The notes under the pieces were generated by a model that made no database searches, was not told where the DNA came from, and saw only the letters and a program-made list of their open reading frames with translations. Made by a program: the position numbers and the translations under genes. A DNA stretch of 64,000 nt from Rachycentron canadum. Its lineage: Eukaryota; Chordata; Actinopteri; Carangiformes; Rachycentridae. The stretch spans positions 22,043,870 through 22,107,869 of the forward strand of contig CM076656.1 of the NCBI GenBank assembly GCA_038496675.1, read 5' to 3'. Below are positions 26,801 to 40,817 of this stretch, in pieces; the stretch's first letter is position 1; every line of letters begins with the position of its first letter.

Positions 26801-29800
26801 TTAGTTTCAGCAAGGAACAGGAACCTAAAGTGTTAAGGTCAAGGTTAACTAATAAACACAAACCTTCACTCTCTCTTATTTCCTCTAGTTGGTGCTACAA
26901 CATATTTTGCAATGATTATATTCTGGTGTAGTTGTAAACATTTCAGTCGCACAATCACACTCAACCAATGTAGCAACAGAAACAAAGAGCTTTCAGCTCC
27001 AATAAACATTAGCCACATAAAAAGAATATCAGCGTGGCTGGTGTCAAACTGTATCTGTGACAGACTGTCTTTTTCCCTTTCCTCTTCTTTTCAAATGAGC
27101 TAAACTGCGTTGGTATTTAATGTCTTCGTTTTTAAATATGGAAGTCTGAAATACAGAAACGCTGTAAAATTGTTCCAACCCACAGATATTGATATGGCAG
27201 GATATCTTCTCTTCTCTTTCCCTCCATAACCCAATTATTCATAGTGAAAGTGGACTCAAAATAATATTTGACTTAAATCCCACTCTTTACATCATGATGA
27301 CTTGGTGCCATCTACTGTTAATATAGAGATCATATTAGTTGGAGATGTTATGTATTCAGAAAACAACTCTGGGTAGGGTTGGTCAGACTATAAATAACCT
27401 TATTAAATGCACTGTCTGTTTAATGAGCACTATTACAACAGTCCAAAACAAATCTCAGTTTCATTCACACTGTTAATATCAGCATACTAAAAAAGAAAAG
27501 AAAAAAGAAAAAAGGGGGACAAGCTGCCATTTTGCTAACTGTATGACCGATTTTCTCAAAAGCAAACAAAAAGACTACATGAATCTTACATTATTTCACA
27601 TTGATATAATCTGTATTACCACAACGCCTCCATTTTATACTTTTGTAAAAGTCCTGGACAATATTAAAGGCTAACCTCATGATGAACGACTCACAAAGCA
27701 GCACAGGCCAAACGAATAAATACACAACATGGCACCTCCTTCAGCGAGTGTGTATTGCCACCACCACCACCATGGACAAGTTGGATTGTGGGAGTTAGGT
27801 ATTAGTTAGCATATCAGTGACACAGATTAACATACATTAACATACATTATGGCTGAATTAATCATGACATGTAGTAGAACTTGGAAAGGCATCAGAAAAC
27901 AGTCTGCTGTGAAGTGGATTCAATGAAGAAAGCTCACTGTTCTTGCATAGTAATCTCATGCAGCTCAAATAAGCCCATGCATCATGTATTGTAGCTGCCT
28001 GTGATAACTGAGCTCTTGCATGCATCTTATTCATTGATTTTTTTCATATTCAGCATCGTTTATTGCCTTGTTCTGGCTGCTTTTCTCATTGCTGAAGATT
28101 TAGCTGCAATTTTATTGTAAATTAGAATTTTTTTTATATATTTTCTAATGATTCGGATAAAAGCCTCAATATGGCTGCCCTATGACTGGCCTTCTATACA
28201 AATATAAAAATAGGAGAGGATGCTAACTGCTACGTTCTGACCTACAACAACATCATCATTTCTTATTAACAAGGATATTTGTGAATATTTTTCATCTTTA
28301 TAGAGAACTAACAACTCAGAACTAGCTACTCACTCATGGATGCTACTGGTTAGATATCTTTCCTGACCCTCAGCCCTCCAGAGTAGCAGTGCGCCTTAAT
28401 GAACAACCTTGAGATCAGTATCAGTATCAGCCATGTGTGGGTCACTTCATTTGTCAATAGTGAGATTTTTTTTTTTTTTTTTTTTGCTATAAATCCTTTT
28501 GAAATTGTATAAATACTATTTTGTTATCATTTGTTTACATTACTAAGGTGTTTAATTTAAACCTGTTCTCTTGAAGATGTGTGTCTTTTATAAGATATGT
28601 CATATATAATGTCATATGTCTATTGTTAGGGACAATGGATATAAATCCTCCTTCATGCTAGGATATAGCTTTTTGGGGGTTTTTTTCCTGGTGATCAATA
28701 AACACTGTCCACTGTCAAATGATCTAATTACATTTAAAAAAATGACATGACAAGATAATTGGTCTCAACGATTTTGGGACCTGAAAATGCAGTGACTAGT
28801 CGAAGATTATTATGTGAAGTTATTCATGAATTAAACATAACAGGCCAAAATATAAACATCAATCCTTTCCCTTGAGGGTAGAAAAGTTAGAAACATTGAA
28901 AAAGGACATGTTTTATATGAATAACATAAATAAACCAAAAACTCCTCCTGCAGCCACAAATCCAAACCCCTCTCGGCCAAGGTGAAGCAAATCCACAAAA
29001 TGAATTGATAAATGAAGTGAGTGAGTCTCAAAGTGTGGGGATTAAACTAACACATCAAATGTCACTGATTCCATTATCAGCATTTTGGTCATGGCTACTT
29101 TTGTGGTTTGCTATCTCGGTGGAACACACAGCTGGGGTCCTATCTAGGTATGAACACAAATTCTGCCTTGGGCCCAGGTAGCACATAATGTGGCAGTGCT
29201 CTTGGAGATGAACACTAAGCAGATAATGTCATTCCTCCCAATACTCATCATTAACTCCTAACTGCCAGGCATATTGTTACAGCCCTTATTGAGGCAAGAC
29301 CATATCATTGGTAGTATGACTCAGGTCCTGACCGCCTGTTCCACTCAGTTAAGAGTAATACGAATAGTTTCCTTTTAAACACTACTTAAACAGCCCTCAA
29401 AGTGCTCTTAAAATTGTAATGTAATGAAAATGCCATGCATGAAACTGGAATGCAAGTGCCGGAGCCGCTAGTATCACTTGAAAAGGGCCATTTAAAAAAA
29501 GGCAAGCTGCAGGACTTGATGGACAGCTTCTTCTCTATGTTGCAACACGGAAAGGGGCTGACAACTTGAATTATATGGTTATTACACTAGCCCAGTCTGG
29601 CTGTATGGACCTTCTGACACCTTCACAATAAACTTGACCCATCACACACCAAGCTTTTTGCCAGTCAAGAGCATGGGCTTAATGAAAAGCAGCTCCTACT
29701 TCACTTTACTCTGAGCGTCAACTAGGTAAGGCGTGCTCTGATGCCTTTGCTCCACATCCTCAAGCAGTTTCAACCAAACAAAGCTCACAAATATATAAAT

Positions 29801-32800
29801 GTATGAATCTGTCAGAGCAGATGAGTTGGCTTCCATTCCCACTATTGTAATTATTACAGACAAATGCTGCTCCATGTCAACATGATTTACAATGTCTTTT
29901 CAGTTAATTTAAAACAGTTAAAACAAAGACCATTTGTTTGTTTGTTTTTTTAAACCCTTTTTACCTCTTGTTTTAATTATTTGATGAACTTCAAGTGATA
30001 AATGGTTCTTAAAGTCTCTTAGTTTATGTATTCCCTCATTGTGCTTGAATGCTCAAGTAGGAGAACCAACATAAGTGAAGCACTTTCCCCGACACTGGCA
30101 CAGGGTGGACAATGTCCCTCTAATTCTTCTTGTGCTTACTAAATAATTCACCTCCCCTAGTGTAATTGCAGTTTTTAAAATCATTAATTTATAATAATTG
30201 ATGACCTGAAGGGCCATGTCTCACATTATTAGTCAGGTGAATTAAAACACCTTTGCTGTCTAGCACCGTGTAGCATTAAGGACCATGTTTATTTCTTCCT
30301 GCCAAATGATAATTTCTGATTTTCACGCAGCACCCACAGGCGGGAACTGTGCATGTGCTGTAGATATGTCTGACACTCTACATCCAGTTTACAAAAAAGA
30401 AAAAACACCCTTGTAACCTGACATGCACCTTCGACTTCAACTTTAAATCATCTGAAATCATAACTTTAAAACGAGCCTTTGAAATACATAATGCCATATG
30501 ATTAATCATTTTGTATAAACATGAACACCTCCTTTACGAATAACACTGTTCTTTTTAAAGAAAAAAAAGTTTCCGTGAGTTTGCCTGGGGTAATGGTTTT
30601 TCCTTTTTGCCAAAGCAGACACAGACGCTTTGGAACCGAACCATTCAATTCATTATTCAGATCTAGATCTAGATAAAGAGAAAGAACAGCTAATGAGATG
30701 CATACAGAAAATAAAAGCATCCATGTGTACAAATGTACACTGTTGTTTAAAATGTGGAAAACCCCCAAAAATTCTGGTGGTAACGGGATTTCCTGCGTTT
30801 TGTTGAAGCACTTGCCCCTTCAGTAGGCTCTGAGTGTCCCTGCTCCTGAGATATGTACTGGCCAAAGCATTAACACTACATATTATTACACACATTATTC
30901 ATACAACATATGACAGACAATAACTGTGACTGTGTCAGACTGAGAACTGTCTTAAAATGCTTAACATGTACATATACAGCTGCTCAAACGAGACCAAATG
31001 ATTTGAATGGACTCATTTGGAGGTATGTACCCTAGGATATAAGTGAATCTCTCCTGCAGTACATTTTTCGTTACAGTATCATATTTATCACTAAAACTGC
31101 GACTTTCAAGGGTTTTTACCATCACTGCTGGTATTCAGAAAGACTGATTTTCTTCTCCGAGATAATGCTTCAACTATGCCCCCTCCCAGCTTTATACATC
31201 AGTGCAGATCTTTTCATAAGATATAGTAAAATATGCCTTTTTGGCCTGAAGTGTTCAAGTCTAACACGTTGGATGGAATCTGTGGTGTTTTGAGGAACTC
31301 AGCTTCCTTAGGGGAACGATTTATACATCACACAATGCTAGAGCCAGGAGAAGGCCTGACAGCCTCAGAAAGGGGAATGTCAGATATCTGACTGAGGTTT
31401 TTATGCCAGTTTTCTGGTTGTGGAGTTCTGTGGTTTGGGCCGGGGAATACTGAGGCCTCGGAGAGATTCAATACAGACATTTTGTTGATGCTCTCAGAGA
31501 TGGTCCGTTTGACATTTTGACACCACTTCTATTAGTTTTGTCTATTTCCACCACTGCCTTGTCAGTCAAAATAAGAGCAATACTGGAATGTGAATACCTA
31601 ATAACGGTTGATTAATCATGTGTGAAGGTCAGTTAATTAATCACCAGACCATGAACATTTATAAAATAACCAATTATACAAAATAAAAAGGGAGACTCCT
31701 GATGTTTTTGGCTATTAGAAATGACATTGTGTTTGGGTAAAGAATCTCAGTAAGAGTGGCTTCTTTTTTCAAGCTCTCACAACAAGCATTTGTTTAAAAA
31801 AAAAAAAAAAGACATGAAACATGAGTTGTGTGAGAGAAAATTTAGATGCAGTAAGATAAAAATATAGCTGGATCACAACAAGATATTCCTATCACAATAT
31901 CTAAAAGGGCTGAAGTGTCAGAAATGGTCTTAGATAGACTTGTGATCTCCCAAGATGTTTTAGAACTGCAAATTATTCTTCACATCCCCACATGATTTCA
32001 GTCCATTGCTACTCCTCGTCATGCAGTACATGTACAAGTGTCTAAAAGCCAGTGCCTGAGATTGGGGGGGGGGGGGCAAGACTATAATTGTGCATACTTG
32101 CTGAAATGACATACCAGACCACCATTCTAAAGCGTTTAACAAAAGGGCCATCCAGTGGCGTAGCGTGGCATTGAAATGACAGTCGTGCCCTTGCTTTGTT
32201 TGACACGTCACACGATGGCAACACAGTATCTCTTTAGCTCCTAGAGGTCACGGAGGATGGATGCACCACTAATCTCTGACACTCACTCTGGGATGGCGGG
32301 GGAAATCAGTGCAAACCGGGGCTTTAGATAACTTTGCTATCCACCAGCGACCTCAAATGCGGAGACATCTCAAGGCCCGCTGTGCTCCGTCAACCAAATC
32401 CTTCTTGCTGCTTGGTGACTTCAGACAAGGGGACGTTGCCCGCCCCACAAGGATAAATCCCAGCCAAGAACAGACTTTATATTAATCTGATATTGTCGTT
32501 TTATTGTTTGGGGAATAATGCAGTGGAAAGCAATGATTGATCGGAGGGCTTGAGAGACTTTCATATTGTCAAATCGGTCCATTTAGAGATCTGTGGATGT
32601 TTCTCCAGAGGGCATGATCTCACAAATCCAAAGAACAAAAGTGTCATCAGGCACAAGTGTTCCTGAGCGTTTCCTCTTAGTACTGAAGGATAAAAAAGCA
32701 AAAAACATTGAAACCTGACGACTTACTGTTACTGTTATTTTTAAAATTCTCTCACCTCATGCATTTGTTTCAGCAGCATCTAACATCAGAAACACTTTTG

Positions 32801-35800
32801 GTAAACATGTAGATTTAGGCATGAAATCATTGAGCACAGGTCACAAACTCAACCCACAAATGTCTTCAGTGGACAGATAAATTGTGACTGTATCTTCCAC
32901 TGTACCCCAAGAGGGAATATTATCAGGAAGGTTTGTGGTTTCATTGATTTCAAGGCTGCAATCATCCCCATCTGATGTAGTGGGCTGAGTGAGGATAAGT
33001 GAGGCTCCACAGTCGGTGGACCAGACAGTGAGACCAGTCTGAGATAACTTCAGCAATAACAATCTGTTCTCTACATGAGTTCAAAGGGTTATTTCCTGTA
33101 ACGACTGAGCGCAGCAAATGTCTAAATACAGCAAGTATACACTGCATGAGATAGAAACCTCCAGATGACCCTATTTAGTCTATTGATTTCTCCTTCATCG
33201 TAAAAATGTATGCTTTTTTTTCTTTTGGGTTTGTAAAATCTGTAGTTTCTGTAATTTGTACTCTGGTTTGAAATGGTTTATATTTTCTTTTCCACTTTTG
33301 TCCAACAGGACACATTCATAGGATGACCCCATTTCAATACTCTTCATTAAAAAAATCTGCATCAAGTACAAAACATGTCTAATGGCCCTCACTGGAAATT
33401 ATCTCTGTACAACTCTCTAATGGTGCTGTCAGGAGTGAGTTTCAAACCATTAAGCAATTTGTGGTGAATCAGGGCACACGGAAATAAATTGAATTCACAC
33501 TTGCTGTGGTTGAAAGTTCTCAAGACAGATGGAGAAGAATATGCTTGTGCAGTTTTTCTGAAAGAATCAGCTCAGAGAAAAACCAAAGCAGTACCATATT
33601 TGGTTTTATAGAGGCTTAATGAATGATGATGTTAACTTCAATGCCCTTTCCTCTTCTTAACCTGCCATGAAAGCATAGGCATTTCAATCGACCGTACGAA
33701 TACTAAAAGTAAAACGAGGGGGAAAAAAATCCATTGTCTCTCTTCATCCTTCATTCATCATGCGCGTATTTAGGTTTCAGGTCAAATTTAATAGTGAAAA
33801 TATGCTGCAGAAGCCCTCAAAACTTTTGGCGTCTTGACATCTTTATGATTACAGGGAGTTTATATATAGGCTATATAGCATCCACCATGAAAATAAACAT
33901 GATGAATTAATCAGTTGAGCTTTAATGGGAATGTATTTATGGAACTGGACTGCAAAGCTTACTACGCCTGTGTGCTGTGTTGTGCCAGAACTCAATCCAC
34001 AAACCTCTGGGAGCAGCAGGGACGATCCTTACTCGTGTCCTCTGGCATTGTTCGTCGCCATTCTTACCGATTGTCAGTGGCACAAAGAGGAGACGCTTTG
34101 GACCTTTTACTGCATTGCAAACTAATTTTCATCCAGGAAAATAACTATATTAAATGTTACTAAGAAAGGAGACCACACAAAATACTAATTTTATGTAATT
34201 ATACAGAAATGAAGCTACATTTGCTGATGCAGGATTTTCATAGATAAATTTCCCCTCTAGCTGAGTTACTCATCATTATTTTTTTGTTATCAGTATTAAA
34301 ACCTATTCTCAAATGTCAAATTAAATGTTGGACACCAAAACAAAATTAATAAGATCTCATAATATTTTGGCAAAAATAAATAGTTAAACTGCTATTTATT
34401 TTTCTGTTTAATAGAAATTAGTTTATTTTACCAATTTCCTTTTTTGGGATAAAATTATTCTCAAATGATTCCATTATAATAATTAGTCAATAATGACAAT
34501 ACAAAGACAGCAGTTCAATTTTCAAACTTATGTGAATAATATCCATCCATTTATCCAAGTTAGTTTCATTGTAAGACATAGTATAAGAGAAATATCAGAG
34601 GAAAAAACCACAACACTACAGAAGATACACAACAAGGGGCACACAAGCTACCTTTTCTCTGCAAGAAATATTCACATGTCAAGGTGCCCAACCCTCAACC
34701 AAAAACCACACGCACACACAAACACGTCTGCAGAGCTTCACAGTTCACCACCGTCACATTTTACAACACAGTGCAGTGTGAGCGGCCAAAACGCCCTGGC
34801 TGCATTTTATCTCCCTATTAAAGACCCTGCGAGCAGCTCTTCAGTAGTAATGAACTTCCCAAACTAACGGTCGTCACCCAGGTTGGTGACAATATCACAA
34901 ACAACACAAACCATCAATCGCATCTGCTGCAATAACATTACAAGGAAGTGCCTCCAATTTATCTTTATTAAATCAATAGGGATTTGATAGCCTTACCTGC
35001 AGTGGAGTGCTTTGCCCAGTGTTGGAGCTGTAAGTGTCTAGTGCATTGGGACAGGGGGAGATCTCTGGTTCACTTGTTGTTTGTCGGGGATGGGGTAGTT
35101 TGCTGTGTGGCTGGAAGCGACACTCCTAAGGGCCCACTGTGAATAGAGGTCAGGATAATAGACACAGTCACACAACAAAGACTGATAATCCTGTCTCGCC
35201 CCACAGCTCCCGTGTTGCAATCAGACATTTTAAGAGCAGTTAAGTTGCAGCGAGGGGCAGCTGAATGAACTGCGGTTAGGAAAGACTCCCAAGGTCCCAT
35301 TATGGACAGTAACCGGTGTCAATTCGCAGCAATTAGACCACTCAGATGTGTCAGTAGACAGGCCTCAAATTAATAAATAAATAACGCCGACCACAAGTGC
35401 TCGCTGATATAGCCTTTTGAGTCATTTGAGTCTCCCAATGGTCTATTTCAGAGCAGAACACTTAGTCCTTCAAAAAGTGACGAGGTGTACCTCCTCTTCC
35501 CCACTTATCCTGAATGACCTTTGAGTGAAAATAGTCCTTAGTGAGCAAGTTGCTTAAATCTGCTTCCAGTGGTCATCAGAAACATTTGTTTAAAGCTGCA
35601 CAGATCCTTTAATGCTGCTTTATTATCAGTTCAAACTGCTGAGATAAACAAAACGGGTAAGTAAGCAGGACCACTGCTCTCTTAATTCCTACACAACATG
35701 AGTCAAGTCTGACGTCAGCGTTAGCCATAACTTAAAGAGCTTATAATGTAAGAGAGAAGATAATCAATAAGTGAAGGCAGAGGATACATAAATCTCTCAG

Positions 35801-36616
35801 CTGATGTTGCAAGCTGTTGTTGAAATGTACAGACCAAGCTTGTTCCTGTAGGCCTTGGAGTAAAGAGAAGCGAAGGTGGCCCCACGCTCAACATCCTGTT
35901 TCCCCTATAAAACAAGGATCATAACAGTCTGGGTGACGTAACCCTGAAGTTAGGCCTGTGTTTCTGTGCCTCTATTCATTTGGTCCCAAGTACTGAAATA
36001 ACACTGTATAGGCATATTATTAGTATTTGATTTTTTTGTCCAATAAAATTGACAAAAGTCCTCGTATCCTAAAGAATTTGGTAATAAATTTATTTAATAA
36101 ATTTAAAATTTGAACACTACATTGTGAAGATGTTTGATTATGGTAAATAACACAAAATACTATTTATGACAACTTTTTTTCTCAGGCTCTCAGATCTCAA
36201 ATTGTGGCCTTTTACAGTGAACAATGAAAAACAACACACAAAGTGGCGCCTGTGCGTTTGACCAGGAGCGCTCAATCAAGAGGAAGTCATTACCTCAGGA
36301 TAAGGGGTAGCTATGCTTTGCTGCCTGCCTTCAACTGAATGCCTCACCTTTCAGCAATGCATAAATAATGCGCCAACAGTCTTTGATCTCTTGGAGGTGA
36401 TAACTTCACAAGCATGCGGACACCTTCCACTAGGCTCTGGCCTGTCCAAATATGTGTCAACAAGCGTCACTCTCAGAGAAATGTACTGGGGAGGAAAATG
36501 TGAACAAAGGGAGAAGTCAACATGCACACAGGCTTTATAATGCAATGAAAAAAAAAATGGTGACTGTAATTTCATGAAAGGAATTAAATGAGACCTCCAC
36601 ACTTCTATTTCAACAA

Positions 36617-36795
36617 GGTTGCAACTATTGTTTATTGTTATTAGGACTGATTACGCTAAACATTATTTTAATGATTAATCATTTGGTCTTTGAATATCAG
36701 GATATAGTAAAATAAAAAAAATATTCAAATGTCTTGTTTTGTTAGATCCACAATCCAAAGTTGCAGATATTCAATGAAGTGACTTTAACTTAATT
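36617..36795. repeat. AT-rich dispersed fish repeat, copy 1
   Basis: It has ggttgcaactattg, tgattaatcatttggtcttt, aatgtcttgttttgttagat and gcagatattcaatgaagtg in order. It shares this layout with copies at about 38.2 and 40.4 kb. Family class uncertain, probably a non-autonomous DNA element. Confidence 0.6.
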
Positions 36796-38174
36796 TTTGC
36801 CATTTTCAATCAACTCATCCATTGATCCTCTGCTCTTAATTTCATCATGTTAATGCATTCCTCAGTTTTTTTTAAACAAAGAGTCTAATCCTTGGACAGT
36901 AACATTATTATTATTATTATTATAATATCAAATTGTCTTAGCAGCAAAGAAGTCACATTATGAAAACTGTCAGCGGCTTTTCAGTTGCCATAGTGGACAA
37001 TGAGATTCCCCCTAAGAAATCACAGAAGCCTGTGAAAGCCCTCTTCTATGTCAGCAGTGCAGACTGGGGGACTGTTCATGGACAGTCAGACACCCTGACA
37101 CAGCTGAAACAGGGGGGAAAAGAAAAAAGAAAAACACAGCAAAGCCACCATACAAAGCACTCCTCCGAGAGGTCAAAGCAAAGACAAGTCCCCCTTTCAG
37201 ACAAAAAGAAAAATAAAAGCCTGTGTGTCTTTCAACACCCCTGGTTTAACCAAAGTGCCCAAACTGTGTGAAATGAAGGGTCACCGTGTAATAATGGTGA
37301 TATTAAACACTGTTATAATTGCTTCTCATTTCCATTTCAGATTTGAGCTGTGAAAATACGACCAGTAATGGCACAGCCCTCACTGAAGCAATTTATTTAA
37401 TCCTTATTCACTGCTGTGAAATGGTGAGGACAGTGAACACAGAGCAGGAGGAGAAGTTTTGAAATTTTTGCCTCGTACATTTCTTTTTCTTTTTTTAATT
37501 TTCATGGAACAAATACTGAATTTTTAACATCCAAAACTATGCTGCTGAATATTTTGTAACACTGCTCTGGTGAAAATGTCTACAAGTGCACATGTATCTT
37601 TAGTTCTCCCTATATTCCAGGGAATGGGGCTGAAAACAGTTTGGATTTAGCCCAGGGAACTTATTAGCAGAACCTCCCTGGTGGGTGAACTTCCAGGGAA
37701 AGAGGAAAAGAGGCTCTACTCCTTCAGAGTTGGCTGTAATGCCATGAGCATCCTCTGCTGGTAAAGGCACACTTCAAACGCCTAGCCCCTAATGAAACAC
37801 ACCAGCAAGGCACTACACTAATTAATACACAACCTGCATGAATAACCCATATGTGTATACTCAGTGTTCAATCCTACATTATAATCATATCTTAGATTGC
37901 AGAATACACTAATGAACACATACATAGGCATGAGGGAATAGTGGGCTCAGCTGTATGTAACATCACAATGTATGCAGATGACAGCCTATAAAACTTCTGT
38001 CTTTATGCAGTTTTTTTTTCTTTTTTTTTCTCCAAATGAAGACTAAATCTGCAGAGGAAAGGGAAATAAAGCCAGGCATTATGTATCAGTTTAGATGTGC
38101 CAACAGTATAAATACAGTTAGTGGTCGTGACCACATCACCAGGTCACATGAAAAACTCCACTAGGACGGAAGCA

Positions 38175-38402
38175 CACAATTATTTCCATTATTGATTAGT
38201 CTGATGATTATTCCCTCTTATGTTAGAAAGTTGTAAAATATGCCCACTGCAATTATTTTTTTATATTATGACCCAAAAACCCAAAGAATAGCATCAATAA
38301 ACACATTTGAGAACCCAGAGTCAGCAATGAATATTTTATTAATTGACCCAAAATAACTTAATTAATTTCTTGTTGATTAATCGACTAGTCATTGCAGCTC
38401 TA
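38175..38402. repeat. AT-rich dispersed fish repeat, copy 2
   Basis: It starts caattatttccattattgat, contains aaaatatgcccactgcaatt and aaaaacccaaagaata, and ends gttgattaatcgactagtca then ttgcagctct. The end is the complement of the start motif of the same family (agagctgcaa...). Confidence 0.6.
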
Positions 38403-40352
38403 CTTTCCCAGCATTGAAATATATACCAGTCTCCGTATATTGCGCTATAAAGGCATGAGGTCCTGTGTAATTTGCATCAGTCTAAATCAGCAGACATGTT
38501 TGTCTATTTAAGATGATCTTCTTTTATTGCAATTATCAATTATTGATTGGTTTAAAACCCAAACAACAATTTGACCTATAATTTGCTCAATTGGCCTGCA
38601 TTAGCTTCTCCATATCTTTGTTTTTGCACCAGACAGGATTTTATTTTTTGACTGTAAAATGTCTAAATGTGTCAAATTTATTAAAATGTTTCTTTATAAA
38701 TTCTAGCTCATAAAACTCAAATATTAATATTATCATTGGCCGCAAAGATACCGTATGTGTCAGGCTGTAGGTTGGAGCTTTTATCCAACACTGGAAATAT
38801 ATGTGGCAAAAATAATGCAGCAATGTCAGACAGCTGCTTCCACTCACTGCCAGCACAGCTTTGTCAAATGCTACTCTCAAAACGAACCTTCTCTATTGAC
38901 AGGGAACAGTTACAAAACTTTCAGTTTTAAAAAGTACTAAACAAAATACTCAAAACTAAAGAGTGGTGTTAAGTAACATTTACCTGTAAGCAAAAAAAAA
39001 AAAAAAAAGGGAACAAATCAAGTTTTGCAGCTGCTGTAACATAGACTGTACTGTATCCCCAAGATCCATGGCACAAAAGCTGCCTGGACCATAAAACAGA
39101 TTGCCAGGCCTATGAAAAACCACCATGTGGGTACAATAATAACTCATTGTTCACAGATACATGGGATGTAGTAGTAATCTTCAGATCTCCTCAGTGAGGA
39201 AATATAGATACTTGTAAAAGCACTGAGGGGATTAGGCAGGGTTTTCTACCTCCTGCGGTACATGGCCTGAGTCATGCTGAGAGGAGCTCTGTGGAAGTCT
39301 GTTAAGGACGGAGAGGATTTGACCTAGCTGCTGCATTATTCTGATATGACCCAAACAAAGCCACCAGCAGGAGACCAGTGTAGGGGGTTCAGTCTCCTTT
39401 CTGTCCCTTACCCTCCCTGTTCACAACGAAGATGAATATTGAGTAACAGAATTCACAATAAGGTTAAATTACAAAGCAACGACTGCGGAATCAAAATGAA
39501 TTCTCCATGCAAGCAATTTATCCATGAAGTATTTTCATATACTCTTACGTATAAAGTGCCATCACCTGACTAAAAAGGCAAACAATGTGAGAGGATTAGT
39601 TACAAGAAATGTACAGCAGTGTTTTGAACAGGTTTTTCTCAGACCTATTAGTTCACACTGCTGATGTACATATACAGCCATTAACCCTCTCAGTGATTCT
39701 CCCGAGTTAATTCCTAATGAAAAATAAATTGAGTTGCTCCCTACACTTTCATAACATTTCCCCCTCAGAATAAATGGGCTCCTTTATGAGAAAAGACACA
39801 CTGTTGTTAATGATTTTATAAGCAGGGAGCCCACCTGACATCCTGTTTTCTATTACTGTTCTTTATTCAATTTGCAGGGCGCACTGCAGGTGACCTAACC
39901 TATAAAAGGGCACTCCAAATTAAATTATCAGAGCTCCTTGAAATTTTATAAATTCAGAATCGGCCTCACAGAGGGATCTCATACCAGAAACTAATGGCTT
40001 CACCTTTAGCTTTGCATAAATCAATCGCACCAAAGGTTAGAACACATCATGCCAGGCCGTATCAATGCAGTTTTTAACATCATAACATGTAGTCATTTTG
40101 AAAGTGTGAATGGCACGTATATGAGGTCATGTGTGAGAGACTTTGTTTTCTTGCAACATCTTGAAACAGTGGCACCTACAATAAAATCCAAATAAGTGCA
40201 CATGAAAAAGTACATAACTATAATATAAATTTAAGACTATAATAGGACCACATTGCTTTATTTACAGCTTGATAACTTATATGGGCTTTGAGGGGTTAGT
40301 ACATGTACACGTCACATGAAAAGTGATTTACATTTTATTTCTGCTCAACAGG

Positions 40353-40630
40353 AGAGCTGAAACAGTTAGTTAATGGAAAACTAATGGGTAAATACATCAA
40401 TAATTGATCATCTTTTAAATAATTTATTCAGTAAAATGCAAAGCATTCTTTGGTTCCAGCCACTCAAGTGTGAGGATTTGTTTTATGCGACTGTAAACTG
40501 AATACCTGTGGGTTTTGACTGTTGATCAGGCAAAACAAGCCACTTAAAGATGATGACGACTTTTTTTTCTTTATCAAGAAAATTATCAACAGACAAAGCA
40601 ATGTGAAAGTAATGGTTGGTTGCAGTTAGA
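40353..40630. repeat. AT-rich dispersed fish repeat, copy 3, opposite orientation to copy 1
   Basis: It starts agagctgaaacagttagtta, continues with ggttccagccactcaagtgt and gggttttgactgttgatcag, and ends ggttggttgcag. The central parts are the complement of copy 1 (aacaagccactt against aagtg/cttgtt blocks), so it is inverted relative to that copy. Confidence 0.6.
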
Positions 40631-40817
40631 GCTGAACGATATTTTCAAAAAAAAAAAAAAAAAATTATTGCTATTATTTTGGTAGTTTTTTGCATTTAAT
40701 TATTTTCACAATTATTTGCCTGCGTCTCTGTAGCACCACAATGCAGCTCCTGAGATTTAGATATTGTTCTTGGCCATATTGCAGTTATTATAATATCTTG
40801 ATTAATAGTTCAGCCCT
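40628..40817. repeat. Small inverted-repeat element (MITE-like) abutting copy 3
   Basis: It starts agagctgaacgatatt and ends aatagttcagccct, imperfect complements of each other. The interior is T-rich with an A17 run. No coding content. The target duplication is unclear because it abuts the preceding repeat. Confidence 0.5.

Larger units (their letters stand above)
16780..36616. other. Gene-free stretch, about 20 kb
   Basis: Only simple repeats and one dispersed-repeat end (23849) are recognised. Candidate regulatory sequence near 19740-20010 and 32200-32560 is judged only by composition and motif content. No exon with convincing splice sites and known homology was found on either strand. 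Confidence 0.55.
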
